Below are positions 33,644 through 43,114 of a DNA stretch of 64,000 nucleotides, piece by piece. Position 1 is the first letter of the stretch. Each line of letters begins with the position of its first letter. Made by a program: the position numbers and the translations under genes. Origin of the DNA: JACRAV01 sp964571235 (GTDB lineage: Bacteria > Zixibacteria > MSB-5A5 > GN15 > FEB-12); assembly GCA_964571235.1 (NCBI GenBank), contig CAZNAI010000010.1, positions 248,001 to 312,000 of the forward strand, in the 5' to 3' direction. The notes under the pieces were generated by a model that saw nothing but the letters and a program-made list of their open reading frames with translations, was not told the DNA's origin and made no database searches.

Positions 33644-34924
33644 CTATTTTTCTTCAAGTCTCCTGATGTAAGCAGGAATGGTCAGGTCGTCGTTTGAAAA
33701 TGTCGGCACACGGAATCGGCGGTGGCCGTTCCCGTTTCCATTGCTATTGCCATTACCATTTCCGCCGGGTTGTTCAGACGAACCGTAGGCCATGCCAGCG
33801 AATGCTTCTTCGGCCTCGACAAGCACCGGCGCAGGCTCCGGTTCGGCTTGTGCAACCTGCGGAGCGCTTTCCGGGAAGAGCGAAAGTCCGGAAACTGCCA
33901 CCGGCTTTTTTGCCTCTTGCTTTGGCTGTTCCGCTTTGACCATGACCGCCGGCTTTCCAAATCCGGTAGCAATGACAGTCACCCGCATTTCATCTTGCAT
34001 AGTCGGGTCAATCACTGCGCCGAAAATGATATTGGCGTCGGCCCCGGCCGCTTCGTAGATCGCTGAAGTAGCGACATTCACATCGAACAATGTCATATCC
34101 TCTCCACCGGTGACATTGATCAGCACACCGCGAGCGCCGTCGATTGAGACATTCTCAAGGAGCGGCGATGAAATCGCCTGCCGGGCCGCGTCGGCCGCTT
34201 TCTCGTCTCCCTTACCGTATCCTGTGCCCATGAGTGCATCGCCCATTTCTGCCATGACCGTACGGACATCCGCGAAGTCGCAGTTGATCAGTCCGGGGAT
34301 GGTGATCAGATCGGAAATGCCTTTGGTCGCCTGATGCAGGACATCGTCGGCGGTCGCGAAAGCATCAGTGAGCGTCGTCTTTTTGTCGACGATTTCCAGC
34401 AGTCGCTCATTGGGAATTGTGATCAACGTATCTACACGGGCTTTGAGTTCGGCTAGACCCTGCTCAGCACGATCAGACCGCTTGCGCCCTTCGAAGCGGA
34501 ACGGTTTGGTCACGATCGCGATAGTCAGCGCACCGGCCGCTTTGGCAATTTCGGCGACTACCGGCGCCGCTCCGGTTCCGGTTCCGCCGCCCATACCGGC
34601 GGTGATAAAAACAAGATGGGGGTGGCCGATCGCAGTAGTGACATCGGCACGGCTTTCCTCCATCGCCAGTTTCCCAATATCGGGATTGGCTCCGGCGCCA
34701 AGGCCGTTAGTGACCAGCCGTCCGATCTGAATTTTTTTCTCGGCTCGATTCTGATCGAGCACCTGGGCGTCGGTGTTGATCGAAAGAAACTCCACACCCT
34801 GGAGTTTCGATGCGATCATCCGGTTGATTGCATTTCCGCCCGCCCCGCCGACACCGATAACTTTGATGTTGGCGTAGCCGACGAAGTCCTCCGCGAAATT
34901 AAACTGATGCCGTTCCTGGCTCAT
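33644..34924 (-). CDS. ftsZ: Cell division protein FtsZ
   Basis: 426-residue tubulin-like GTPase that forms the division ring. The GTP-binding loop GGGTGTGAAPVVAEIAK, N-terminal IKVIGVGGAGGNAINRM and the T7 catalytic loop (NCDFADVRTVM) are all present. The linker (about 320-410) is long, with a Gly-Asn stretch (GGNGNGNSNGNGNGH) encoded by a near-repeat of GGN-AAN codons. The C-terminal peptide DDLTIPAYIRRLEEK, which binds FtsA, is intact. Last gene of the dcw cluster. Confidence 0.98.
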   Translation of the reverse strand: MSQERHQFNFAEDFVGYANIKVIGVGGAGGNAINRMIASKLQGVEFLSINTDAQVLDQNRAEKKIQIGRLVTNGLGAGANPDIGKLAMEESRADVTTAIGHPHLVFITAGMGGGTGTGAAPVVAEIAKAAGALTIAIVTKPFRFEGRKRSDRAEQGLAELKARVDTLITIPNERLLEIVDKKTTLTDAFATADDVLHQATKGISDLITIPGLINCDFADVRTVMAEMGDALMGTGYGKGDEKAADAARQAISSPLLENVSIDGARGVLINVTGGEDMTLFDVNVATSAIYEAAGADANIIFGAVIDPTMQDEMRVTVIATGFGKPAVMVKAEQPKQEAKKPVAVSGLSLFPESAPQVAQAEPEPAPVLVEAEEAFAGMAYGSSEQPGGNGNGNSNGNGNGHRRFRVPTFSNDDLTIPAYIRRLEEK

Positions 34925-34958
34925 ACCGTAGCTCCTTCCACCAATCGCTCGTGATATA

Positions 34959-36182
34959 TCAAAACTTTCTTGTTATCCAACTCTCGATTTTCCGCACCAT
35001 GCGGTTCATCGCTCCACGCCCCGAAACTTCTTCCGGCTCGTGCTTAAATGCGTACTGCAAAAGTCCCAGCGACGTTACAAACCTGCTGTTGCAAAGGTCA
35101 TCCGGAACGCTTGCAAACGATCGCACCTGGCCCAACCGGACCGGGAGATCGAAAATTTGCTCTGCCAAGTCGATTGTCCCCGGCAGAAGTGCCCCGCCGC
35201 CGGTGAGGATCATCCCGGCCGCGAACTGATCCGCCCGCACTGACTTCTTCAATTCTTTCGCGATAAGCGAGAATATCTCTTCCATGCGCGGTTCGATTAT
35301 CGAGGCCAGCACATGGCGCGAAATGTCGCGCGTGTTTCTATCGATCGCGCTCGGAATCGAAATTGTCTCTCCCGGATCAACCGTCGAAGCCAGCGCCGCG
35401 CCGTGCGAGCACTTGAGCGCCTCGGCCTGTTCGACCGTCAGTCGCAGTCCAATGGCGATATCGCTGGTGACATTTCTTCCGCCCAGCCCGACAACGGCCG
35501 TGTGTCTGATAGCGCCGTCGAAGAAGACCGATACATTGGTGATATCACCACCGACATCGACAAGCACACAGCCGGCAGAAATCTCCTGCGGAGTGGCGAT
35601 CACCTCGGCAATTGCCAGCGATTCAAAGAGCATATGATCAACACCCAAGCGACACCGTTCGAGCGCCCGGTAGATATTGCGGGCCGAAGTCACCGAAGCG
35701 GTCACGATGTGCGCCTCTACTTCAAGACGCACGCCGTTCATTCCGACCGGGTCGTGAACATTTGCCTGATTGTCGACTGAGAATTCCTGGGGGATGACAT
35801 GGATAATTTCCCGATCGACCGGTATCGCCACCGCGCGGGCGGCGTCGATTGCCCGTTTGACATCTGCGGCAGTGATTTCGTTATCTGAACGCGAGACCGC
35901 AACCACACCCTGGCTATTAATAGAATAGATATGTTCGCCGGCGATGCCGACCGAAATCCGATCGATCAGGACTCCCGCCACAAGTTGGGCATCTTCAATT
36001 GCCGCCCGAATTGATTTCACAGTCTTGTCCATATCGATCACCACGCCGCGCCGAAGCCCCTCAGCGGCTGAGACACCGTGGCCGATGACGTGAATGTCGC
36101 CATGCTCGTCGGCCTCACCAACTAATGCAAGAATCTTGGTGGTACCAATGTCGAGAACCGCGATGATATTTTCGTGCGCCAT
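34959..36182 (-). CDS. ftsA: Cell division protein FtsA
   Basis: 407-residue actin-like ATPase that tethers FtsZ to the membrane. Motifs are IAVLDIGTTKILALVGE (phosphate 1), VLVDVGGDITNVSVF (phosphate 2) and ILTGGGALLPGTIDLAE (adenosine). The C-terminal amphipathic helix MNRMVRKIESWITRKF is the membrane-targeting sequence. The ATG at 36182 is one base after the ftsQ stop; the longer open frame upstream is not used. Confidence 0.97.
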   Translation of the reverse strand: MAHENIIAVLDIGTTKILALVGEADEHGDIHVIGHGVSAAEGLRRGVVIDMDKTVKSIRAAIEDAQLVAGVLIDRISVGIAGEHIYSINSQGVVAVSRSDNEITAADVKRAIDAARAVAIPVDREIIHVIPQEFSVDNQANVHDPVGMNGVRLEVEAHIVTASVTSARNIYRALERCRLGVDHMLFESLAIAEVIATPQEISAGCVLVDVGGDITNVSVFFDGAIRHTAVVGLGGRNVTSDIAIGLRLTVEQAEALKCSHGAALASTVDPGETISIPSAIDRNTRDISRHVLASIIEPRMEEIFSLIAKELKKSVRADQFAAGMILTGGGALLPGTIDLAEQIFDLPVRLGQVRSFASVPDDLCNSRFVTSLGLLQYAFKHEPEEVSGRGAMNRMVRKIESWITRKF

Positions 36183-36183
36183 C

Positions 36184-36963
36184 TTAGTCGAGCGCCTCCA
36201 CCGCGCGTGATCGAATTGGGTCTTTGGATTCAGAAGTCGTGTCTGGCACACATTCTTTGACAACCAAACTGCCAAACCTCGGGTCGAGCGCCAGAGCGTC
36301 GGACAGGTCGGGACGAAACGTGCGAATGAAGTTGGTCACTGCGTCAAGCTGGCGAGCCAAACCGTCGGCCGAGACTTTCACCGGAATGCGTAGGCCGTCG
36401 AGTCTGACGAGTAGGTAATCAGTTGATGAGAAATTCACTTCGCCGACCAGAGCTCGGGCGTCGTGATCCATTTCACCGAGCATGGCAATCTGATTGAGGG
36501 CAACACTTACACGCAAATCCTCGCAGGCGCCGTACGCACGACCGGCAAGCAGGCCGGTAAAAAACGGCAGTTCCCAATTTGTCAGTTCTTCTTTGAGCGG
36601 GACAATTCGGCCCGATTGGTCAAGCCCCCAGATTTCACCGGTTGTGCGATCAACCAGGAATGCTACGGGAGTATAGTCATTTGTACGGATGCGTATTGTC
36701 CCCGGTAAAGCCATGTCGACATCGACTTTTACCACACCATTGGAGCCGAGGAGTTCGGTGGCGACCAAATCAATTGGTTGATTGACTAAGAGTCGCGACC
36801 CCGAGAGTCCATACTGCCCTTGCCAGTTGGGGATCAGCTGATTATCGAGCACCACCGCGTGCAAGTTGCAGATGTCGGTAAAGTGCATAAGTGCGGCCGC
36901 GCCCGAAACGATCACCGCCGCGGATAACAACACGAGCCTATTATTGGTAAAGAACGATCTCAC
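36184..36963 (-). CDS. ftsQ: Cell division protein FtsQ/DivIB
   Basis: 259-residue bitopic division protein. A short cytoplasmic basic end and one membrane span (LVLLSAAVIVSGAAALM) precede a periplasmic POTRA-like region (LHAVVLDN to VDMALPGTIRIRTNDYTPVAFLV) and the beta domain (GEIWGLDQSGRIVPLK...LPFFTG). It recruits and regulates FtsI and FtsW with FtsL and FtsB. Sequence is divergent, as usual for FtsQ; position between murC and ftsA confirms the assignment. It overlaps the murC stop as ATGA. Confidence 0.9.
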   Translation of the reverse strand: MRSFFTNNRLVLLSAAVIVSGAAALMHFTDICNLHAVVLDNQLIPNWQGQYGLSGSRLLVNQPIDLVATELLGSNGVVKVDVDMALPGTIRIRTNDYTPVAFLVDRTTGEIWGLDQSGRIVPLKEELTNWELPFFTGLLAGRAYGACEDLRVSVALNQIAMLGEMDHDARALVGEVNFSSTDYLLVRLDGLRIPVKVSADGLARQLDAVTNFIRTFRPDLSDALALDPRFGSLVVKECVPDTTSESKDPIRSRAVEALD

Positions 36964-38399
36964 GATTTCTCTATCCGTTCCAGTATCTGCTTTTTGATGT
37001 GCGTTATGCTACCAGCGCCAATGGTAATTATCATATCACCCGAGTGTGCCGCTTTGGTCGCCGCATCTATCGCGTGTTCTTTGGTGCCGACATACTCAAA
37101 TTGGGTGTGGCCCAATTTCTCCGCCTCCTGACGAATTCGGTCGGACGTAATACCGGGAATCGGCTCTTCTCGCGCCGGATAGATATCGGTGAGAATCACC
37201 TTGTCGGCGATCGACAAACTCTTTGCAAAATCCACCAGGAAATCGCGCGTCCGCGAAAACAGATGCGGCTGGAACACCGCGATTACGCGCTTGCCGTAAA
37301 CATCCTTGGCGGTGCGAAGTGTGGCGGCGATTTCGGTCGGGTGATGCGCGTAGTCGTCGATGACGGTTATGCCGTTCGCCTCACCGATAAATTCAAAGCG
37401 ACGCCCAACTCCGGTGAATCCGCGAAGGGCATCGGCGATGGTCGCAAACGGAATGTCCAGTTCAGTCGCGGTGGCGGTTGCGGCCAGCGCATTGGCGATA
37501 TTGTGTCGTCCCGGCACTCGAAGGATCATCTCGCCGAGCAATTCTTGTTTCCGATATACTGAGAACGTGGTGCGGCCGGGCGCCATGACGATATCGACCG
37601 CGCGATAATCGGCATCTGTCGAAAACCCGAAAGTCGCGTGAGGGCGGTTGAATTTCGGCCGAAGCTCCGCCAGATTCGGGTCGTCGGCATTGACAATCGC
37701 CGATCCGTAGAACGGCACTCGGTTGATATATGTCAGGAAAGAGTTCTTGAGGTCAGCCAGATCGGCATAACAATCAAGATGATCCGGCTCAATATTAAGC
37801 ACCACCGCCATGGTCGGGAACATCGCCAGAAACGAACGGTCATATTCGTCGGCTTCGGCTATTAGGTATTCTCCCGCCCCCAAAGTAGCGCCGGTACCAA
37901 GTTCGGCCACAATTCCACCGACAATAAGAGTCGGGTGCAAATCCGCCTGCCGGAATATTCGCCCGATCATCGAGGTGGTCGTCGTTTTTCCGTGCGTTCC
38001 TGCAACGCCAATCGAAAATTTCAGCCGCATCAACTCGCCCAGCATTTCCGCCCGCTTGATCACCGGTATTCCCCGTTTGCGGGCCTCGGCTACTTCGGGA
38101 TTGTCCTCGTGAATTGCCGACGAAATCACCACGACATCGACATCGGCGACATTTGTGGCACGGTGGCCGTCGTGTACGGTTACTCCAAGTGATCGCAGGT
38201 ACGATGTCACTTCGCTGGGCGTTGAATCGGAGCCGCTGATCTGGTACCCGAGGTTGTGCAGGATCTCGGCGATTCCCGACATACCGGCGCCGCCCACCCC
38301 GATGAAGAAGAGTCGTCTGAATTTTCCAAACATGATGTTCCCGCTTGTAAATCGGGTTATTGGTTTAGGTGCGCCGATTGGGGCGTTACGAGTTGCCAT
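36960..38399 (-). CDS. murC: UDP-N-acetylmuramate--L-alanine ligase
   Basis: Mur ligase adding the first amino acid (L-Ala) to UDP-MurNAc. FIGVGGAGMSGIAEILHNLGYQISGSD (UDP site), GVAGTHGKTTTTSMIG (ATP loop), NIEPDHLD and DDYAHHPTEIAATL are diagnostic. Two starts are possible: ATG 38399 (479 aa), with AGGAG four bases upstream and a 14-base overlap with murG, and ATG 38333 (457 aa), where family conservation begins. The first is used here. No murB gene lies nearby. Confidence 0.96.
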   Translation of the reverse strand: MATRNAPIGAPKPITRFTSGNIMFGKFRRLFFIGVGGAGMSGIAEILHNLGYQISGSDSTPSEVTSYLRSLGVTVHDGHRATNVADVDVVVISSAIHEDNPEVAEARKRGIPVIKRAEMLGELMRLKFSIGVAGTHGKTTTTSMIGRIFRQADLHPTLIVGGIVAELGTGATLGAGEYLIAEADEYDRSFLAMFPTMAVVLNIEPDHLDCYADLADLKNSFLTYINRVPFYGSAIVNADDPNLAELRPKFNRPHATFGFSTDADYRAVDIVMAPGRTTFSVYRKQELLGEMILRVPGRHNIANALAATATATELDIPFATIADALRGFTGVGRRFEFIGEANGITVIDDYAHHPTEIAATLRTAKDVYGKRVIAVFQPHLFSRTRDFLVDFAKSLSIADKVILTDIYPAREEPIPGITSDRIRQEAEKLGHTQFEYVGTKEHAIDAATKAAHSGDMIITIGAGSITHIKKQILERIEKS

Positions 38400-39561
38400 T
38401 GTGCTCCTGTAATTGCGGCGTGGCTTGCGAACTTGTGATGCCGAGACGCTGGATAATGTCTTTGGCAATCAAATCGACTGCTGTCGGTCGGCTGTTGCGA
38501 TAAGCGATGATCTTGATTCGCATCTGGTCGGTGCGTCCCGACTCGAGTAGCTGAATTGCACGCGTGAGAATCGACGATTCGCCGAGCCGGTTCTCATCGA
38601 CCACATCGGCAAATCCAAGCGCCGAATACGACTCGGCGTTCTTGCGCTGGTGATCGCCAGCCGCGTGCGGAAACGGAATCAGAAGAGCGGGCACGCCGCA
38701 CATTTCCAGTTCGGCCAGCGTCAGCGCACCCGCGCGAGCGATGGCCACATCCGCCGCCGCGTAGACAAGGTTCATCCGATGTTCATAGGGAAAGAGGGCA
38801 TGGGACGCCGCCTTGTCTTTTGTGCGCTCTAGTACTTCCGTGTACTCCCTCTTTCCCGTCAGCCATAAAAGCTGGTAGTTTTGAGAAATGTCGCCGGCCA
38901 GCAAAGCGGTGAGCACCGCCTCATTAATAGCGTGCGCTCCCTGACTTCCCCCGAATACAAGAATTGTCTTTTTGTTTGGATCGAGCTTGAACGCCGATAG
39001 CGCCTCAGTGCGCGTAGCATTGCGAAGTTCCGCGCGAACCGGGTTACCGGTCAATAGACAATTCGCGCCGGTGGACAGATACGATTTTGCGTCCTCAAAT
39101 CCCAGATAGACAACCTGCGCTCCCGCCGCCAATCGGCGAGTCGCAATTCCGGGAAACGAATTCTGTTCTTGAATAACGGTCGGCACCTTTTTCAACTGAG
39201 CGGCCTTGAGCACCGGCCAGGAAACATACCCGCCGGTCCCAATCACCATCTGCGGAGCAATCCGACCAATCAGGCGCCATGATTGAAAGAGACCGATTGC
39301 AACGATAAACGGCACAAGCACATTTCGCAGTGTGAGCGCCCGCGCAATCCCCTGCATTTGAATAAACGAAATCGGATACCCCAGCTTGTCGGAAATTCGA
39401 TACTCGATTCCTTTGCGTGTCCCAACAAATTGAATGTCTACCGGATGCAACGGCGAGATCAGCTCCTTCACTCGGTCGGCAATTGCCAATGCAGGATAGA
39501 GGTGTCCTCCTGTCCCTCCGCCGGCAAATATCAGCTTCACTGTGTCACCGGGTCTGATCAC
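38386..39561 (-). CDS. murG: Lipid II-forming GlcNAc transferase MurG
   Basis: 391-residue GT28 glycosyltransferase that adds GlcNAc to lipid I on the cytoplasmic face of the membrane. Glycine loops FAGGGTGGHLYPALAIAD and VLVFGGSQGAHAIN, with the hydrophobic membrane-binding patch between, and the donor-site segment RAGALTLAELEMCGVPALLIPFPHAAGDHQ identify it. It overlaps ftsW by 17 bases. Confidence 0.97.
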   Translation of the reverse strand: MIRPGDTVKLIFAGGGTGGHLYPALAIADRVKELISPLHPVDIQFVGTRKGIEYRISDKLGYPISFIQMQGIARALTLRNVLVPFIVAIGLFQSWRLIGRIAPQMVIGTGGYVSWPVLKAAQLKKVPTVIQEQNSFPGIATRRLAAGAQVVYLGFEDAKSYLSTGANCLLTGNPVRAELRNATRTEALSAFKLDPNKKTILVFGGSQGAHAINEAVLTALLAGDISQNYQLLWLTGKREYTEVLERTKDKAASHALFPYEHRMNLVYAAADVAIARAGALTLAELEMCGVPALLIPFPHAAGDHQRKNAESYSALGFADVVDENRLGESSILTRAIQLLESGRTDQMRIKIIAYRNSRPTAVDLIAKDIIQRLGITSSQATPQLQEHNGNS

Positions 39562-40654
39562 GCTTGATCCTCCGTGACAAATTCAAGAGCACCGCCACCG
39601 CACAACTGGACATGAGAAGCGATGAACCGCCATATGACAAGAACGGCAACGGCCGCCCGGTGACGGGAAGAATGGCTGTCACCACGCCGATATTGATAGC
39701 AATATTGACAAACAGTCCGATGGTCATACCTCCCGCCAAAAGAAATCCAAAGCGGTCGGGCTGTTGCGCGGCGATTCGGCAACCGCGCCAAACTATTACA
39801 AATAGAAATGCGAGTATCACGAGTAACCCGATCAGGCCGACTTCTTCGCCTGTGGCGGCAAAAATGAAATCGGTGTGTGGATAAGGCAGAAAGAAGAGTT
39901 TCTGCTGGCCCTCGCCGAGTCCGGTTCCCCACAGTCCGCCGGCGCCGAGTGTCAGCGCCGCCTGCTTGACCTGATAACTTCCATGCAACGGATCAACCAT
40001 CGCATCTAAGTGATCCATAATGCGCTGGCGCTTGTAGCCGACCACAAACACAGCCAGCGATCCAATCGTTGCCAGGGGGACGACGGAATAGAACAGGTGT
40101 TTCCATCGCACGCCGGCAAGAAAGAGCAAGCCAATGGCGGTGAAACTTATGACGATCACCATTCCCAGATCGGGCTGGAAGAGTATCAGCGCCAGACCGG
40201 CGCCGATGATCGGTCCGTACGGCATTGCCAGTTGCTTCAGATCACCGATATTCCGGTTTGGATTCGACAGCGAATGCGCCAGGAAGAGAATCATGAAGAA
40301 CTTAAACATCTCGGCGGGCTGAAGTGTGAACGGCCCCAGCATGAGCCAGCGGTGCGAGCCATTCCGAGCCGGCATCAAAAAGACAAGTGCGAGCAGAATG
40401 CACACTACACCCAGGATGGGAAGTGACCAGATTGCCAGTCGCTGGAGGTTGAACCTAATCAGCACCACCATCGCGACAAGCGAGATGACCGCCCAGATCA
40501 CCTGTTGCCGGAGAAAATACCACTGCGAGCCGAACCGGGCCTCGGCAATGATCGACGAGGTCGAGTAGACCATGATAATCCCGGCCAGCATCGCCAACAG
40601 GTAGGCGACCAGCAGAGTATCATCAATGTGGGCGCTATTTCGCGACAGTCTCAT
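39545..40654 (-). CDS. ftsW: Peptidoglycan polymerase FtsW (SEDS family)
   Basis: 369-residue integral membrane glycosyltransferase with about ten spans that polymerises lipid II at the septum together with FtsI. Motifs MLGPFTLQPAEMFKF, LILFQPDLGMVIVI and GRPLPFLSYGGSSLLMS are characteristic. It overlaps murD by 20 bases. Its position after murD and before murG is the classic dcw order. Confidence 0.96.
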   Translation of the reverse strand: MRLSRNSAHIDDTLLVAYLLAMLAGIIMVYSTSSIIAEARFGSQWYFLRQQVIWAVISLVAMVVLIRFNLQRLAIWSLPILGVVCILLALVFLMPARNGSHRWLMLGPFTLQPAEMFKFFMILFLAHSLSNPNRNIGDLKQLAMPYGPIIGAGLALILFQPDLGMVIVISFTAIGLLFLAGVRWKHLFYSVVPLATIGSLAVFVVGYKRQRIMDHLDAMVDPLHGSYQVKQAALTLGAGGLWGTGLGEGQQKLFFLPYPHTDFIFAATGEEVGLIGLLVILAFLFVIVWRGCRIAAQQPDRFGFLLAGGMTIGLFVNIAINIGVVTAILPVTGRPLPFLSYGGSSLLMSSCAVAVLLNLSRRIKRDQTR

Positions 40655-42029
40655 TTTTCTTTCTTCCGTTTTTCAATGAGGCCACCGCCGCTTTGAACAC
40701 GCGGCCGCGATGCTCGAAATTGTCAAACATGTCAAACGAGGCGCAGGCCGGTGAGAGGAGTACTGTTTCGCCGGGCGAAGCCAGCGCAAATCCTCGTTCC
40801 ACCGCATCTTCAAGGGATTTGGCGGTGTGAGTCGGAAATGTTTTTCCAAGAGCGGCGAGAATTTTGTCCGTTGCCTCGCCGATAACCAGAAGGCCGCGAA
40901 TTTTACCCTTCCCCGCTTCGGCAATCGGGAGGTAACTCCCCCCTTTGTCGCGACCACCAAGTATCAAGTACAACGGTGTCTCGACTGATCTCAGCGCCTG
41001 CACGACAGAATCAACATTGGTGGCTTTGGAATCGTTGATGAAACTCACCCCCGCCACTGTCTCACACCGCTCGATCCGGTGTTCAACACCGGGGAATTTT
41101 CGCAAGGTGTCTGCGATAACCGACGCAGGTATATGTAGTAGCGAGGCCATCAGCGCCGACGCCGCCGCATTTTGCAGGTTGTGTGGTCCGGGGATGGAAA
41201 TATCCCGTGCCGCAATAATATCTGAGGCTTTCCCGCCAACAGTAACCGAGAGGCGGCCGTCGCTCACCGCCGTTGCATTGTTCTCCGAATGACCGCGCGT
41301 TGAAAACCAGTGAATCTTTGCTTGGGTTTCGGGTCGGAGCGAGGACGATTCCTGGTCGTCGCGATTGAGAATCAGATGTTGATCAGGTGACTGATTTTCG
41401 GTAATGCGGAGCTTGGCTTTTCGGTACGCGTCAAAGCTCCCGTGACGATCCAGGTGATCGGGGGTAATATTCAGTATAGCCGCAATGTCCGGACGGAAAT
41501 CGCCAATGGTTTCGAGTTGGAAACTTGAAACTTCGAGCACCACTACACTCCGCTCGGTAACGTGCTCCACCACGTCGGCGAATGGGCGGCCGATATTTCC
41601 GCAGACGTGGGTATCCATCCCTGCCGCTTTGCAAATTTCGCCGGTGAGCGTAGTGGTGGTGGTCTTGCCATTCGAGCCGGTAATAGCAACCACTTTCCCG
41701 CGACAGAGCCACGAGGCAAACTCGATTTCTGAAAAGATAGGAATGCCTTTCTCGCGCACTTTTTTGAGAATTTCGATTCCGAGCGGCACGCCAGGCGAAA
41801 GGACCAGGTAGTCATTGAGCAATAATTGGTCGGTGTGGTGATCTGTTTCGCAAGCAATCCCCAGCGATTTCAGCTCGGAAGTCTGGGCAGTCAGAGACAC
41901 CGCCTTGCCCGAGTCAGAGACAAACGGCACACCGCCCATCTTCTTGGCCAGACGAGCTACCGCCATACCTGACCGGGCCATGCCGATCACGCCGATTTTC
42001 CGGTTTCTTATTTTTTCCTGTGCCGTCAT
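40635..42029 (-). CDS. murD: UDP-N-acetylmuramoylalanine--D-glutamate ligase
   Basis: 464-residue Mur ligase adding D-Glu. KIGVIGMARSGMAVARLAKKMG (UDP site), VVAITGSNGKTTTTTL (P-loop), ILNITPDHLDRHGSFDAY and DSKATNVDSVVQAL are diagnostic. The ATG at 42029 overlaps the mraY stop as ATGA, so the 12-residue upstream extension is not used. Confidence 0.97.
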   Translation of the reverse strand: MTAQEKIRNRKIGVIGMARSGMAVARLAKKMGGVPFVSDSGKAVSLTAQTSELKSLGIACETDHHTDQLLLNDYLVLSPGVPLGIEILKKVREKGIPIFSEIEFASWLCRGKVVAITGSNGKTTTTTLTGEICKAAGMDTHVCGNIGRPFADVVEHVTERSVVVLEVSSFQLETIGDFRPDIAAILNITPDHLDRHGSFDAYRKAKLRITENQSPDQHLILNRDDQESSSLRPETQAKIHWFSTRGHSENNATAVSDGRLSVTVGGKASDIIAARDISIPGPHNLQNAAASALMASLLHIPASVIADTLRKFPGVEHRIERCETVAGVSFINDSKATNVDSVVQALRSVETPLYLILGGRDKGGSYLPIAEAGKGKIRGLLVIGEATDKILAALGKTFPTHTAKSLEDAVERGFALASPGETVLLSPACASFDMFDNFEHRGRVFKAAVASLKNGRKKNETVAK

Positions 42030-43114
42030 CGTATTTTCAGTGTTGCTAATGTGAGTAGCGCACACATCGCGCCGACAATCCAGAATCTGATTACAACTTT
42101 CGGCTCAGCCCAGCCGAGCAGTTCAAAGTGGTGGTGGAGCGGCGCCATTTTGAAGATTCTCTTTTTCCCGCGATAGCGATACGACAGCACCTGCAAAATC
42201 ACTGAGGCCGCCTCGGCGACAAATACCGCGCCGACTATCACCAGCAAGAGTTCTTTCTTGAGTAAGATCGCGATTGCACCAAGCGCGCCGCCCAGCGCAA
42301 GCGAGCCGGTGTCCCCCATGAACACTTGTGCGGGGTGCGAGTTAAACCAAAGGAATCCCAAAGCCGAACCGACCGCCGCGCCGCAGAAGATCGCCAATTC
42401 GCCGGTCCCTTGAAAATACTCTATCTGCAAGTAGTTCGAGTAATCCAGTCGCCCGGACACATACGCTATTCCGCCGAACGCCATAAAGGCAAGCGCACAA
42501 AGGCCGATAGCGAGGCCATCTAGGCCGTCGGTCAAATTCACCGCATTGGACGACGCCGTAATAACCACAATAATCCACGGGATATACAAGATGCCGAGAT
42601 TCAAAATGTAGTTCTTAAAAAACGGAATGCCGGTAGTCTGATCATACTGTCCTCCCGGCGCCCAGTAGGTAATCAGGAGCGCAAAGACCAGCCCGATCAG
42701 AGTCTGGCCGATCATTTTCTTCCGCGCCACCATTCCTTTTTTCTGCCGCTTGATCGCTTTGAGATAGTCGTCCATGTAACCGATCAATCCCAGCCAAAGC
42801 GTTACAACGAGTACCGACATCACATAGAAGTTTGTCAGGTTCGCCCACAGAAGTGTCGGCACGATAATGCCGGCGAGAATTATCAGTCCGCCCATTGTCG
42901 GCGTTCCCGCCTTCTTTTGGTGCGACTGCGGACCGTCGGAACGAATCGTCTCGGAAACCTGGTATTTCTGCAGGAGCCTAATAAAAAACGGACCAAGAAT
43001 CAGCGAGATAATCAGCGCGGTGATCACCGCACCGGCAGTGCGGAATGTGATATACCGGAACAAATTGAATCCGGAGACATACTTCGACAGCGGATACAAC
43101 AAGTGGTAGAGCAT
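42026..43114 (-). CDS. mraY: Phospho-N-acetylmuramoyl-pentapeptide transferase
   Basis: 362-residue membrane enzyme (about ten spans) that makes lipid I from UDP-MurNAc-pentapeptide and undecaprenyl phosphate. Motifs are SHQKKAGTPTMGGLIIL, DDYLKAIKRQKKGM (catalytic Asp pair), NAVNLTDGLDGLAIG, GDTGSLALGGALG and the cytoplasmic MAPLHHHFELLGW. The ATG at 43114 shares one base with the murF stop (TGATG). Confidence 0.98.
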   Translation of the reverse strand: MLYHLLYPLSKYVSGFNLFRYITFRTAGAVITALIISLILGPFFIRLLQKYQVSETIRSDGPQSHQKKAGTPTMGGLIILAGIIVPTLLWANLTNFYVMSVLVVTLWLGLIGYMDDYLKAIKRQKKGMVARKKMIGQTLIGLVFALLITYWAPGGQYDQTTGIPFFKNYILNLGILYIPWIIVVITASSNAVNLTDGLDGLAIGLCALAFMAFGGIAYVSGRLDYSNYLQIEYFQGTGELAIFCGAAVGSALGFLWFNSHPAQVFMGDTGSLALGGALGAIAILLKKELLLVIVGAVFVAEAASVILQVLSYRYRGKKRIFKMAPLHHHFELLGWAEPKVVIRFWIVGAMCALLTLATLKIR